A stretch of DNA of 64,000 nt. Origin: S5-327 sp965116015. Its GTDB lineage: Bacteria > Chloroflexota > Dehalococcoidia > Lucifugimonadales > Australimonadaceae. Each line of letters opens with the position of its first letter. Position 1 is the first letter of the stretch. The DNA is taken from the NCBI GenBank assembly GCA_965116015.1, contig OZ220477.1, positions 2,170,001 to 2,234,000 on the forward strand, in the 5' to 3' direction. Position numbers and translations under genes: made by a program. Positions 24,314 to 33,051 of this stretch are shown piece by piece. The notes below the pieces were generated by a model that saw nothing but the letters and a program-made list of their open reading frames with translations, ran no database searches and was not told the origin of the DNA.

Positions 24314-24335
24314 CTCTCCTGCGCAAGCAGGAGAG
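24314..24335. terminator. Hairpin between convergent Rieske and Toprim genes
   Basis: CTCTCCTGC, loop GCAA and GCAGGAGAG form a perfect 9-bp stem with a stable GNRA tetraloop. It sits 20 bases after the Rieske stop and 12 before the end of the convergent gene. It lacks a T-run, so it may be a weak bidirectional terminator or a member of a dispersed palindromic repeat family. Confidence 0.6.
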
Positions 24336-24346
24336 CGGGGCTACGT

Positions 24347-24989
24347 CTACTGGTTGGCAGAATAAGCGGCGGAGGATTCTATGCTGTAGAGTCTGTCCAG
24401 CCAGCCTATGAACCTCTGCGCCAGCGCTCCGTCGGTTTGCAGGTCGCCTGCGCTGATGGCCGCGCCTATGCGTCCGGGGATCTCTCGCGTGGCTAGCCAG
24501 GCGTGGATCTGAGCGCGCAGTGATTTCCCTTTCTTGAAACTTCGCTGCTCTTCAGGGATGCACTTGATGTAGCCGCTTGCGCACAGCCATGCAGGATCGT
24601 TTTCGGGGATCATGTCTTCGACGAAATCTTCGAGCTCTCCGGCGGAGTGATTATCGGGCATGAGCCAAACGCCTACGCGGGGGCGCCGAGGGACGCCGTC
24701 AGGCAAGCCGGGCAGGATTGTGCCGTTCGGTTCGGGATGTTGCGGCAGTTCTATGGCTGCTTCTTTGAGCTTGGCGGTTAGTTGCTCCCAGCGTTGATCG
24801 ATATGGTCGTTAGCGTCCACCAATATACCAACGACCATACGTCCTGGCTCGACTACGCGAGGCCGTATCTCCTTAAGGAGATTGTTGATACCCCCCCGCG
24901 TTTATCACTTCAAAGTTCGAGCTTCGCGAAATACGGAGAACAAAATGCTTGTCGTTCCGCCCCTCGACTAGAAGCACGCGGTCCGGCAT
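24347..24989 (-). pseudogene. Toprim-domain (DUF3226-like) protein, frameshifted at a 7-G run
   Basis: From ATG 24989 the frame reads MPDRVLLVEGRNDKHFVLR, a Toprim N-terminus (LLVEGxxD), and hits a stop after NAGGYQQSP. The next frame continues as GGINNLLKEIRP and then VVGILVDANDHIDQRW, VGVWLMPDNHSAGELEDF and KAQ-like C-terminal text ending near 24347. Dropping one G from the run of seven (24891-24897 on the + strand, as C) gives a continuous 213-residue protein. Toprim Glu and the Asp pair (VEG; VDAND) are preserved. The ATG is 4 bases after the ATPase stop. DUF3226 proteins accompany OLD-like ATPases. This may be slippage-controlled, decayed, or an assembly indel. Confidence 0.8.
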
Positions 24990-24993
24990 AAGC

Positions 24994-26079
24994 CTATCGA
25001 ACCTCTATGCCGTGTTCAGCGGCAGTAGCTAGTTCCTCTTCGGAATAACCCACGGGGTAGAGGCCGTCAGCGTCCTTTTCCAGGCGTATGACAGTTCCAT
25101 CTACAGTGGAATCGGTTGCGGCCTGCGCGAAGCCCTGCACGCAGTCGAAGCTGTGCGTTGTGGCCAGCGCCTGTATGTTGTTCGCCTCCGCCATCTGGAA
25201 CACTACGCGCCAGAAGGCTGACTGGATGGAATGGTGTAGTCCGTTTTCAGCCTCATCGAGCAGCAGAATGCCGTTTCTGCTGTTGGCAAGAGCCAAGGCG
25301 ATGCTGAAAAGCCGAAATGCGCCGCCACCGAGGCTCTTTAGCGGCACGCGGCGAGTCTGCCCACTGACCCCCGCCATAGCTCGACGTTCAGATCTTGTCC
25401 TCTGGACTGCTCCCAGAACGAGGATGTCCTCTATGCCTAGCCCAAGTATTTCCTGTAGGGGTTGGATGGCAAGATCCTCTCGCCGTTCCGCCGCCGCCTT
25501 GTTCCACAGGCGATCCAAGTCGTCATTGCCCATAACTCCTACCTGCGCGAATTCGCAGTCTATCTCCGGCGGGAGATCCACATCTCTCGGTATACGGCTC
25601 AAACGATAAAGAGGCCATGGCGGGTATGCGCGTTGCCTGAATGCGATTTGAATCCCTCGACTAATGCGCTCCAGGTCAATGGGATCTAGGTCGTAGAGAG
25701 ATTCCTCGTTGTCGGGCTCAACAGAATCGTAGGGCAAGGAGACTAAATCTATGTTGAGTAGATCGCCTTTTGGGCCAATGGCAATGCGAGGCTGAGGCGC
25801 TGCGCCCCTGTTGTAGAAAAGGGAAGGCCAGTCCACATCGATGCGTAAGCCTGTCTTTTCCTCGAGCGTCTCTTCCCTGCCCAGCAGCAATTTCGCTAGC
25901 GTGGACGAGCGACCTCTCGCTGCGTAGGCGCGCACTGCCTCCAGCACGGTGGTTTTGCCGACGCCGTTCTTCCCGACAAGCAGCGTGACGCGGCCCAAGC
26001 GGGGGATGTCCAGTTTCTCGATTCCGCGGAAGCCGTCTATGTGGAGGTCAGGGATGTGTAGCTCGTTTGTCTCGCTCAT
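24994..26079 (-). CDS. AAA_15/AAA_21-type (OLD-like) ATPase
   Basis: A 361-residue SMC/ABC-class ATPase. It starts LHIDGFRGIEKLDIPRLG, then Walker A LLVGKNGVGKTT (about residues 33-44), an ABC-like signature LKSLGGGAFRLFSIALAL (about 250), Walker B NGILLLDEAENGLHH and the switch His in ATTHS. The same fold and order occur in AriA of PARIS, AbiL and OLD/Gabija ATPases, which work with Toprim nucleases. Here the Toprim partner is the next gene. Base composition lacks the strong G-over-C skew of the neighbours, which supports horizontal gain. Function as phage defence is inferred. Confidence 0.88.
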   Translation of the reverse strand: MSETNELHIPDLHIDGFRGIEKLDIPRLGRVTLLVGKNGVGKTTVLEAVRAYAARGRSSTLAKLLLGREETLEEKTGLRIDVDWPSLFYNRGAAPQPRIAIGPKGDLLNIDLVSLPYDSVEPDNEESLYDLDPIDLERISRGIQIAFRQRAYPPWPLYRLSRIPRDVDLPPEIDCEFAQVGVMGNDDLDRLWNKAAAERREDLAIQPLQEILGLGIEDILVLGAVQRTRSERRAMAGVSGQTRRVPLKSLGGGAFRLFSIALALANSRNGILLLDEAENGLHHSIQSAFWRVVFQMAEANNIQALATTHSFDCVQGFAQAATDSTVDGTVIRLEKDADGLYPVGYSEEELATAAEHGIEVR

Positions 26080-26260
26080 AGCCTGCTCCGGTCGACTTGC
26101 GCTGTGAGTCTAGCGCCTCGATGCATCGCGGGCGTTATACTCCCGGCGCCCGATGGGTGGGCGGCCTGGGTTGGGGGCAGGCTCGGGTTGCGGCGGGCGG
26201 GGTTGTGTAATCGGCGCGGGCAGGCGTTGCGCTTGCGGGCGCAGCTAGCGAGGTGAAGGG

Positions 26261-26899
26261 ATGACGAGCGATAAGGCTCGGACAGGGCGCATTCAGGATG
26301 TGTACGCGTCGCGCAGTTATGAGGAGCTTGCGGGCAAGTACGACGAGTGGGCTTCGGAGTACGACGCCGATCTGAAGGCTATGGGGTTCCTTGGGCCGAA
26401 GGCCGGCGCGGAGATGCTGGCGAAGTTCGTCGCGGACAAGGAGGCCAAGCTCCTCGACGCGGGGGCAGGGACGGGGATGGTGGGGGAGGAGCTGGCGAGG
26501 CTTGGTTACAAGCGGATCACGGCGCTCGATCTGTCGCCAGGGATGCTGATGGCGGCGAACGAGAAGTTCGTGTACGAGGAGCTGGTTGTTGGGGAGCTGG
26601 GGAAGCCGCTTAGTTTCGAGACTGACCAGTTCGATGGGGTAACGTGCATCGGCACGCTGACGATTGGGCACGCGCCGCCGGAGTCGCTCGACGAGCTGGC
26701 GCGGGTGACGAAGCCGGGCGGGGTGGTGGTGTTTACGATGCGGACCGATCACTATACGGAGGGGGGCTTCGAGGCCAAGCAGTCGGCTCTGGAAGCATCG
26801 GGGAGGTGGAAGCTTGCGGAACGGAGCGCTCCGTTCGTGCCGATGCCCCACGGCGAACCGGACATCTGGTATGAGGTCTGGGCGTACGAGGCGCTGTAG
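26261..26899 (+). CDS. Class I SAM-dependent methyltransferase
   Basis: A 212-residue methyltransferase with motif I LLDAGAGTGMVGEELA (about residues 68-83), motif II ITALDLSPGMLMAA and motif IV GVTCIGTLTIGH. The lead YDEWASEYDADL resembles the METTL27 (WBSCR27) group. The substrate is unknown. GAGGTGAAGGG precedes the ATG. A TATACT at 26135-26140 could be its -10 element. Confidence 0.88.
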   Translation: MTSDKARTGRIQDVYASRSYEELAGKYDEWASEYDADLKAMGFLGPKAGAEMLAKFVADKEAKLLDAGAGTGMVGEELARLGYKRITALDLSPGMLMAANEKFVYEELVVGELGKPLSFETDQFDGVTCIGTLTIGHAPPESLDELARVTKPGGVVVFTMRTDHYTEGGFEAKQSALEASGRWKLAERSAPFVPMPHGEPDIWYEVWAYEAL

Positions 26900-27004
26900 G
26901 CGGAACGGGGGGCGATTGCTCTGGGGGGTCTGAGGGGAGCGTTCGCGCTCTTGGGGCGCCTGACTGCCGAGGCGTCCCGCTCTTGGGGGGCGGGTTGGGC
27001 GAGG

Positions 27005-27197
27005 GCGAGGGGCGATTGGGGCGGGTTGGAGTGTGAGAGGGAGCGAGGCGGTTTTGCTCCTGCGTGAGGACGGTGGCGGCGGGTTGGAGTGTGAGCGGGC
27101 GACGCGGTTTGCTCCTGCTTGGGCGGGGCGATGGCGGGGGGTTGGGGATGCGAGCGGGCGATGGGGTTGGCTCTTGCTTGAGGGCGAGGGGCGATGG
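27005..27197. repeat. About 3.3 imperfect tandem repeats of 54-62 bases
   Basis: Within the 316-base gap 26900-27215 three long units begin near 27005, 27067 and 27121, with a partial fourth at 27181. Each has GGCGATGG-like sequence, GCGGGTTGGAGTGTGAGCGG and GGTTTGCTCCTGCTTG, with drift. Two GCTCTTGGGG copies (26947, 26979) precede the array. No gene, RNA fold or ribosome site was recognised there apart from the GAGGGA before the next gene. Confidence 0.8.
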
Positions 27198-27215
27198 TTC
27201 TGAGGGAGGGTGTGT

Positions 27216-28169
27216 ATGCGGGAACGACCATTCGGGAAGCTGGGGGCGGCAAGCGCGCTTGCTCTTGGGGGAGGAGGGCTTGGCCGGATCTGGGGCGAGA
27301 CTACGCGCGAGGAGTGCGTTGCGACGGTGCGCGAGGCGGTTGATTCGGGCATCGATGTGCTCGATCTCGCGCCGTCGTACGGGGCTGGCGAGGCGGAGTT
27401 GGTTATCGGGGCCGCGTTTGAGGGCAACGTTCCCGCCGGCGTGCGCGTCACGACTAAGAGCAGGGTGGGCGATACGCCGCGTGACCGGGTCTACGCTCTG
27501 ATTTCGGAGAGTCTGAGGGGGAGCCTCGAGCGTATGCGCATCGAGTGCGCGGACATTATGTTCGTGCACAACGCGGTTACGCTGGCAAGCGAAGGGGGAG
27601 AGCGGCTTACGCCCGCCGACTCCGTGAGGGAGGCCGTGGCGCCGGCGTTCGAGCGGCTCATCGCCGAGGGTCGCGTGCGCTGCTGGGGGCTCACCGGCAT
27701 CGGCGAGGCCGACGCTCTTATCTCGCTGCTGACGGATGGGCCGCGGCCTGACTACATTCAGTGCATTACGAACTTGCTCGATTCGCCTGGCGGGCTGCTG
27801 CGGGGAGGGGGGCTTGCCCGTCCGCGCGAGGTTATCGCGGCGGCGAACGCCGCTGGGGTGGCGGTGATGGGCATTCGCGCGGCGCAGGCAGGGGCGCTGA
27901 CGGACGCGATCGATCGTCCGCTGCCTGATGGGCATTCGGAGCTTGCCGACTACGCCCGCGCAGCGCCTTTCCGCGCTATCGCCGCTGAGGTAGGCGAGTC
28001 CGCCGCGTTCCTGGCGCATCAGTACGCGCTCTCGATGGGTGGGGTTTCGACTGTTGTGCTGGGGGTGAAGAACAGGGAGGAGTTGCGGGAGTGTATCCGG
28101 GCGGAGGCTGCGGGTCCGATGGAGCCGGGGCTGGCCGCGCGGATCGATGAGGCTGTCGGGCGGGGGTAG
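27216..28169 (+). CDS. Aldo/keto reductase family protein
   Basis: A 317-residue (beta/alpha)8-barrel oxidoreductase. The AKR pattern is visible: FGKLGAASALALGGGGLGR, GIDVLDLAPSYGAGEAELVIG (catalytic Asp and Tyr), the Lys in VTTKSRVGD and the His in IMFVHNAV. The C-terminal NADPH-site segment reads GGVSTVVLGVKNREEL. The substrate is unknown. The ATG at 27216 is 8 bases after GAGGGA; the GTG at 27210 is too close to it. Confidence 0.9.
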   Translation: MRERPFGKLGAASALALGGGGLGRIWGETTREECVATVREAVDSGIDVLDLAPSYGAGEAELVIGAAFEGNVPAGVRVTTKSRVGDTPRDRVYALISESLRGSLERMRIECADIMFVHNAVTLASEGGERLTPADSVREAVAPAFERLIAEGRVRCWGLTGIGEADALISLLTDGPRPDYIQCITNLLDSPGGLLRGGGLARPREVIAAANAAGVAVMGIRAAQAGALTDAIDRPLPDGHSELADYARAAPFRAIAAEVGESAAFLAHQYALSMGGVSTVVLGVKNREELRECIRAEAAGPMEPGLAARIDEAVGRG

Positions 28170-28194
28170 CGGTTAGCGGTTCTCTTTGGAGGGG

Positions 28195-28262
28195 GCATCA
28201 GTACGCGCTCTCGATGGGTGAGGCTGTCGGCGGGGGTAGCGGTTAGCGGCGCTTTTGGAGGG
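28195..28262. repeat. Chimeric duplication of two pieces of the upstream aldo/keto reductase gene
   Basis: Bases 28195-28220 repeat 28016-28041 exactly (26 bases from within the gene). They are joined to 28219-28249, which repeats the gene's last codons, stop and downstream bases 28148-28179 with one G missing; similarity continues to about 28262. The 106 bases between the two source pieces are absent from the copy. It looks like a duplication followed by an internal deletion. Confidence 0.85.
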
Positions 28263-28399
28263 CTTTTCTTTTTCCCGGGGGTCTGGCGGCGAGGAGGCGC
28301 GCAAGGCGCTTGGGGGTTCGTATGCGCATTTACCAGAGCGGCGCGGGAGGGGCGTGGAGGGCGGAGGATTGAATCGGGGGGCGGCGCTAGAATCACGGC

Positions 28400-28762
28400 A
28401 TGGCTTACCGGCAGGGGATGAATCGCGCCAAGCTGCGCGAGGGTTCGGGCAAGGGAACGGAGATCGCCGACGAGCACTTCTATGAGGTGGCTGGGTCGCG
28501 GGATTTCTATGTCTATGTGACGCCGAACAGGAAGGCGCGCGGCTACGAGGCTCTGCGCGACTGGCTGCGGGGGCAAGGGTATGTGGTTACGGTGTCGGAC
28601 GACGCTCCGCTGCTGCCCGGGAAAGGGTATAAGGCGATCAAGGTGACGACGAGCGATGCGAGGCTGTCGGACGAGGCGGTGCGTCGGGCGCATCGGTGGG
28701 CGCATCAGCGGAACTTTCTTCATAGTTTCTTCAAGCCGCTGCGCGGCGGAGGGGGCGGCTGA
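28400..28762 (+). CDS. Conserved-looking hypothetical protein upstream of polA
   Basis: A 120-residue basic protein that I do not recognise. The central part (FYEVAGSRDFYVYVTPN, then GYEALRDWLRGQGYVVTVSD) looks like a small alpha/beta fold; the end is Gly-rich. There is no Shine-Dalgarno, but a TAGAAT hexamer lies 6 bases before the ATG, so leaderless translation is possible. Its stop overlaps the polA start by one base, which argues that it is real and coupled with polA. Confidence 0.65.
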   Translation: MAYRQGMNRAKLREGSGKGTEIADEHFYEVAGSRDFYVYVTPNRKARGYEALRDWLRGQGYVVTVSDDAPLLPGKGYKAIKVTTSDARLSDEAVRRAHRWAHQRNFLHSFFKPLRGGGGG

Positions 28763-31629
28763 TGGCGAGGAGGGCTGGCTCTTCGCAGGGGCCGTCGCTG
28801 TTCGATGATCGCGCGGCGTCGCGCTCGGATGCGCCCGGCCACGACAGCCAGACCCAGGGGCGGCTGTCCCGCGCGCCGATGCGCTCGGATGCGCCCGGGC
28901 GGAAGCCGCTCTTGCTCGTGATGGACGGGCACGCGATGGTCTACCGGGCGTGGTTCGGGTTGCAGCAGTCGCGTCCGCTCACGATCCGGGCGACGGGGGA
29001 GGATGTTCGGGGGGTCTATTCGTTCACGACGACGTTCTTCAAGCTGCTGGCGGACCATCGGCCTACGCACGTGGTTATTGCGTTCGATCCGCCGGGGCCG
29101 ACGTTTCGTCATGAGGAGTTTCCCGAGTACAAGGCGCACCGGCCGGATACTCCGCGCGAGCTCGCGCAGAATGTGGAGCGGGTGAAGCAGGTGATGGCGG
29201 CGTTTCATGTGCCGTCGCTGGAGATTCCGGGTTACGAGGCGGACGATGTTCTGGGGACGGTTGCGGCGTGGGCGGGGGAGCGGGACGTGGATGTGCTCAT
29301 CGCGACCGGTGATACGGACATTCTTCAGCTGGTTTCGCCGCGTGTGCGGGCGCTGCTCACGACGGGGTTCGGCGACGCCAAGGTGTACGATGTGGACGCG
29401 GTGCGGGAGCGCTATGGGGGTCTTGAGCCTGCGCAGCAGCGGGATGTGAAGGCGCTGACGGGGGATACGTCGGACAATGTTCCGGGAGCGCCGGGCATTG
29501 GGCAGAAGACGGCGGTGAAGCTGCTGCAGCAGTTTGGGAGCGTGGAGTCTCTTATCGAGCGGGCGGACGAGGTTACGCCGCCCCGGATTCAAGGGATCGT
29601 GCGGGGTTACGCGGAGCAGATCGCGGCGAGCAAGGCGCTGGTTACTATTCGGAGCGATGCGCCTACGGGGTTCGATTTCGGGGCGGCCCGGTTCGGGCAG
29701 TTCACGCGCGAGGAGGCGCTGGAGGCGCTCCGCGAGCTTGAGTTCAGCAGTTTGGTCAACAGGATTCCGGCGCCGCTGGGAGAGGGGGACGCTGGGGAGC
29801 CGGAATCTGCTCCGGTTGCGGAGGGCGCGGCGCCGAGCGTGGTTGTGGTCGATACGCCCGAGGAGCTCGATGCGCTTGTCGAGCGGCTGCGCGGCGCTCC
29901 GGGGTACGTTGTGGAGGCGCACGCTAGCGGTCCGCGCGCGATGGAGGCGGAGCTTGTGGGTCTTGCGTTCGCGGTGGAGGAGGGCTCCGCGCACTATGCG
30001 CCTGTCGGCCATACGGAGGGGGCGCAGCTGCCTGTGGAGGTGGTGATGGGGGCTGTGGGGCCTTTGCTGCGGGAGAGGCCGCCGATGGGACACAACCTTA
30101 ATTTCACGTTCACGCTGCTGGCGAACTATGGGGTTGCGCCGATGTCGGTTACGGCGGGGTTCGACACGATGCTTGCGGCGCATCTTGCTGGTCAGAAGGC
30201 GCTTGCGCTCAAGCCTCTGGCTTTCAACCGTTTGAATCTCGATATCGGGCAGTTGAGCGATCTTACGGGGACGGGGCGCAAGCAGATTGCGTTCGGGGCT
30301 GTGCCGGTTGCCGCGGCTGCGGCGTTCGCAGGGGCGAACGCGGAGGCTACGCTCCGGCTGGCGGGCGCTCTGGCGGAGGATCTGGAGCGCGACGGTTTGG
30401 CGGAGTTCAATCGCGCTCACACGCTGCCGGTTGTGCCGACGCTGGCGCAGATGCAGGTGAACGGGGTGGCGTTCGACGCTGGTCCGCTGGGGGAGCTGAG
30501 CGAGGAGATTGCGGGGGAGATTGAGATTGAGGCGAACGCGGCCTATGAGGCGGTTGGGCATCAGTTCAACATCAACTCGCCGTCGCAGCTGGGGGATCTG
30601 CTGTTCAGGGAGCTGAAGTTGCCGTCGGGGCGGCGGACGCAGAGCGGTTATTCGACGGACGCGTCGATACTGGAGAATCTGCGGGAGGCGCATCCGGTAA
30701 TCGAGCATGTGCTGCGGTACAGGGAGCTGGCCAAGCTGAAGTCGACGTATGTCGATACGCTGCCGGAGTCGGTGAATCCGAGGACGGGGCGGATCCACAC
30801 GACGTACAACCAGGCGGGGTCTGCGACGGGTCGTCTTGCGAGTTCTGATCCTAATCTGCAGAACATTCCGATCCGCACGCCGCTGGGGTTGCGGGTTCGG
30901 GAGGCGTTCGTGGCGGAGCGCCGGCCGGAGTGGGCGCTGCTGAGCGCGGATTACTCGCAGATTGATCTGCGGGCGCTTGCGCATCTTTCGCAGGATCCTG
31001 CGCTGATGGCGGCGTTCGAGCGGGATGAGGATATCCACGCTTCTACTGCGTCGCATATCTACCGGACGCCGCTGGGGGAGGTTACGCGGGATATGCGTCG
31101 GCTGGCGAAGGTGATGAATTTCGGGGTGGCTTACGGTCTGAGCGCGTTCGGGATTTCGCAGCAGACGGAGCTTACGCGGGAGGAGGGGGCGGAGTTTATC
31201 GAGTCGTACTTTGCCGCTTATCCGAAGGTGCGGGAGTTTCTGGACGGGGTTGTTGAGAGGGCGAAGGAGACTGGGTATACGGAGACGCTTCTTGGGAGGC
31301 GGAGGCACATTCCGGAGCTGCGGTCGCCGCACTATCCTGTTCGTCAGGCGGGGGAGCGGATTGCGCTGAATATGCCGGTGCAGGGGACGTCGGCGGACAT
31401 TATCAATGAGGCGATGGTGGGGATTCAGCGGCGGCTGGACGCCGATGGTTTCCGTTCGCTGATGCTGCTGCAGGTGCACGATGAGCTTGTTTTCGAGATG
31501 CCGCGGGAGGAGGAGGAGGCTCTGCGGGCGATGCTGAACGATGTGATGCCGAACGCGATTGCGCTGAGCGTGCCGCTCAAGATCGACATCAAGGTTGGGG
31601 AGAACTGGGCGGGGATGGAGCCGGCGTAG
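28762..31629 (+). CDS. polA: DNA polymerase I, proofreading-inactive
   Basis: A 955-residue repair and Okazaki-processing polymerase. A 46-residue lead containing a repeated RSDAPG precedes the 5'-nuclease domain (LLLVMDGHAMVYRAWF; DDVLGTVAAWA; TGDTDILQLV; GDTSDNVPGAPGIG). The middle 3'-5' exonuclease domain has lost its DxE motif (YVVEAHASG), so proofreading is very probably absent. The polymerase domain has motif A DYSQIDLRALAHL, motif B RRLAKVMNFGVAYGLSAFG and motif C LQVHDELVFE. Motif A has Asp where Glu (E. coli Glu710, the steric-gate position) is usual. Confidence 0.96.
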   Translation: MARRAGSSQGPSLFDDRAASRSDAPGHDSQTQGRLSRAPMRSDAPGRKPLLLVMDGHAMVYRAWFGLQQSRPLTIRATGEDVRGVYSFTTTFFKLLADHRPTHVVIAFDPPGPTFRHEEFPEYKAHRPDTPRELAQNVERVKQVMAAFHVPSLEIPGYEADDVLGTVAAWAGERDVDVLIATGDTDILQLVSPRVRALLTTGFGDAKVYDVDAVRERYGGLEPAQQRDVKALTGDTSDNVPGAPGIGQKTAVKLLQQFGSVESLIERADEVTPPRIQGIVRGYAEQIAASKALVTIRSDAPTGFDFGAARFGQFTREEALEALRELEFSSLVNRIPAPLGEGDAGEPESAPVAEGAAPSVVVVDTPEELDALVERLRGAPGYVVEAHASGPRAMEAELVGLAFAVEEGSAHYAPVGHTEGAQLPVEVVMGAVGPLLRERPPMGHNLNFTFTLLANYGVAPMSVTAGFDTMLAAHLAGQKALALKPLAFNRLNLDIGQLSDLTGTGRKQIAFGAVPVAAAAAFAGANAEATLRLAGALAEDLERDGLAEFNRAHTLPVVPTLAQMQVNGVAFDAGPLGELSEEIAGEIEIEANAAYEAVGHQFNINSPSQLGDLLFRELKLPSGRRTQSGYSTDASILENLREAHPVIEHVLRYRELAKLKSTYVDTLPESVNPRTGRIHTTYNQAGSATGRLASSDPNLQNIPIRTPLGLRVREAFVAERRPEWALLSADYSQIDLRALAHLSQDPALMAAFERDEDIHASTASHIYRTPLGEVTRDMRRLAKVMNFGVAYGLSAFGISQQTELTREEGAEFIESYFAAYPKVREFLDGVVERAKETGYTETLLGRRRHIPELRSPHYPVRQAGERIALNMPVQGTSADIINEAMVGIQRRLDADGFRSLMLLQVHDELVFEMPREEEEALRAMLNDVMPNAIALSVPLKIDIKVGENWAGMEPA

Positions 31630-32239
31630 GGGGTTGTTCTTCAGCGTTCTTCAGTGCGCGTCGGCGCACGGGACTGCGAGGCTGCGCCTGCGGGGCTCGG
31701 GCGCAGGGGGAGCGACGGGCTGCGCGGTTCCGGCGAGGGAGCGGGCGCGACAGGCTGTCGCGTATGGCCTGCTGCACGGGCTGCGCGGTTCCCGCGAGGG
31801 AGCGGGCGCGATGGGCTGGGGGAGACGGGGATTTTGGGAAAGCGTTTCATTTTGTTCCATAGCGCGCTATTCGTTCGTGAGGAGAGGGTTGCGGCGGGTC
31901 TGTTTGGGACAGGAATGGGTCTGTTTTGAGACGGGAATGGGTCTGCTTTGGAACGAAATGAGACAGTTTGGGTCTGGGCGCCGGGGGGGCTTGGGTCTGG
32001 GCTCTGGGGTCGGGGGAGAGGCTGCCAGGACAGGGTACGTGGAGGGGCTTGTACGGCGCAACGGTGAAGTGTCGCGCAGTCGACGGTTTTTCGTGGTTGT
32101 GCGCCAGGTGCTTGCGGAGGGGCGAGGCTCCGGCGCGGTGAAGCGTCGTGTAGGGGGGATGGCTTGCGGGGTTGGGAGGGGGCTGATTCCCGCGCGGTGA
32201 AGGAGTGGGGTCTGCGGGGGGGGGGCGAGAGGGGCGGGG
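31630..32239. other. Repeat-rich intergenic region after polA
   Basis: No gene is supported in these 610 bases. A 35-base element occurs at 31716-31750 and 31777-31811 with one mismatch. Three 21-22-base tandem units beginning GGGTCTG are at 31896-31916, 31917-31938 and 31939-31959, inside a relatively AT-rich patch (about 31830-31970). Three GGTGAAG elements at about 32062, 32137 and 32197 are spaced irregularly. The T-rich stretch near 31630-31660 could end polA transcription, but I see no clear stem. Confidence 0.6.
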
Positions 32240-33031
32240 CTATGCTCGGAGGTCTTGCTGTGGGGGGCTGCCGCCGGTGATGCTGTCGATTTCTTTCTCT
32301 AGCGCTTCGGTTGCGTGGAAGTCTTCGTCGAGGAGTTTGTAGCACCGCTCGACGTAGAGCTGGGCGAGCTTTGCGGCGGAGTCTGCGGGGTCTTTGGCGG
32401 CGGCGCGGATGCGCGCTGGCCAGTAGCGTGCGGGGAGCGAGGCGGCGAGCGCGGCGAGCGAGGCGTCGGTTTCGCTGATGAGGGCGTCGTTGCGGGACTC
32501 GACGCCGAAGCGCATTGCGCCGACGAGGCGTGATAGTTCGGCGAGGCGGTCGCGGTCGCTCATAAGCTGGTAGAGGACTTCCTGGACGTCGGCGCCGACG
32601 CCGTGTGGTTCGGGGAGCGGCTCGGCGTGGATGGGCTGGGGGTTGCTGTCGACGTAGCGTTTGTGGAGGGCGCTGTACTGCTGGACGGCGTCGGCGGTTT
32701 GCTGCATAGCCGCGGGGATGTTGCTGAGGGTCATATCGCCGCCCCATACGAGGTCGTCGCTGCGGAGCTCGGCGAGTTGCCGGAGCCATTGGAGGGATTC
32801 GGCTTGCTCGGGGACGGGCGGTATGGAGAAGCTTGCGGCGCTGTCGCCGATGGTTTCGCCGATGGCGCCGAACTGGGCGGCTAGCATGGGGGGGATGTAC
32901 TTGCCGATGTCCATCCGGATGGGGAGGAGGATGATGTATGTGGCGAGGAGGCCGGCGTCGGGGGTTTCGAAGTAGAGGAGGGCGTGGCCCTTGGGTCGCT
33001 GCTCGTCGCCGATTTCGAACGTGAGAGTCAA
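32240..33031 (-). CDS. Hypothetical protein
   Basis: A 263-residue protein not assigned to a family. It begins with a beta-rich part (LTFEIGDEQRPKGHALLYFE, then IILLPIRMDIGKYIPPMLA) and continues as helical segments (LQWLRQLAELRSDDLVWGG; LYQLMSDRDRLAELSRLVG). No signal peptide or membrane helix. The start is TTG at 33031 with AAAGGAGA 7 bases upstream and a TATACT -10 element (33057-33052). It diverges from the Mrp operon. Confidence 0.75.
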   Translation of the reverse strand: MTLTFEIGDEQRPKGHALLYFETPDAGLLATYIILLPIRMDIGKYIPPMLAAQFGAIGETIGDSAASFSIPPVPEQAESLQWLRQLAELRSDDLVWGGDMTLSNIPAAMQQTADAVQQYSALHKRYVDSNPQPIHAEPLPEPHGVGADVQEVLYQLMSDRDRLAELSRLVGAMRFGVESRNDALISETDASLAALAASLPARYWPARIRAAAKDPADSAAKLAQLYVERCYKLLDEDFHATEALEKEIDSITGGSPPQQDLRA

Positions 33032-33051
33032 GGCGAGGTCTCCTTTTGTTG

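Noticed and set aside
27005..27197. CRISPR-like array
   Set aside because: Units are contiguous and imperfect with no unique spacers between conserved repeats; no cas genes are near.
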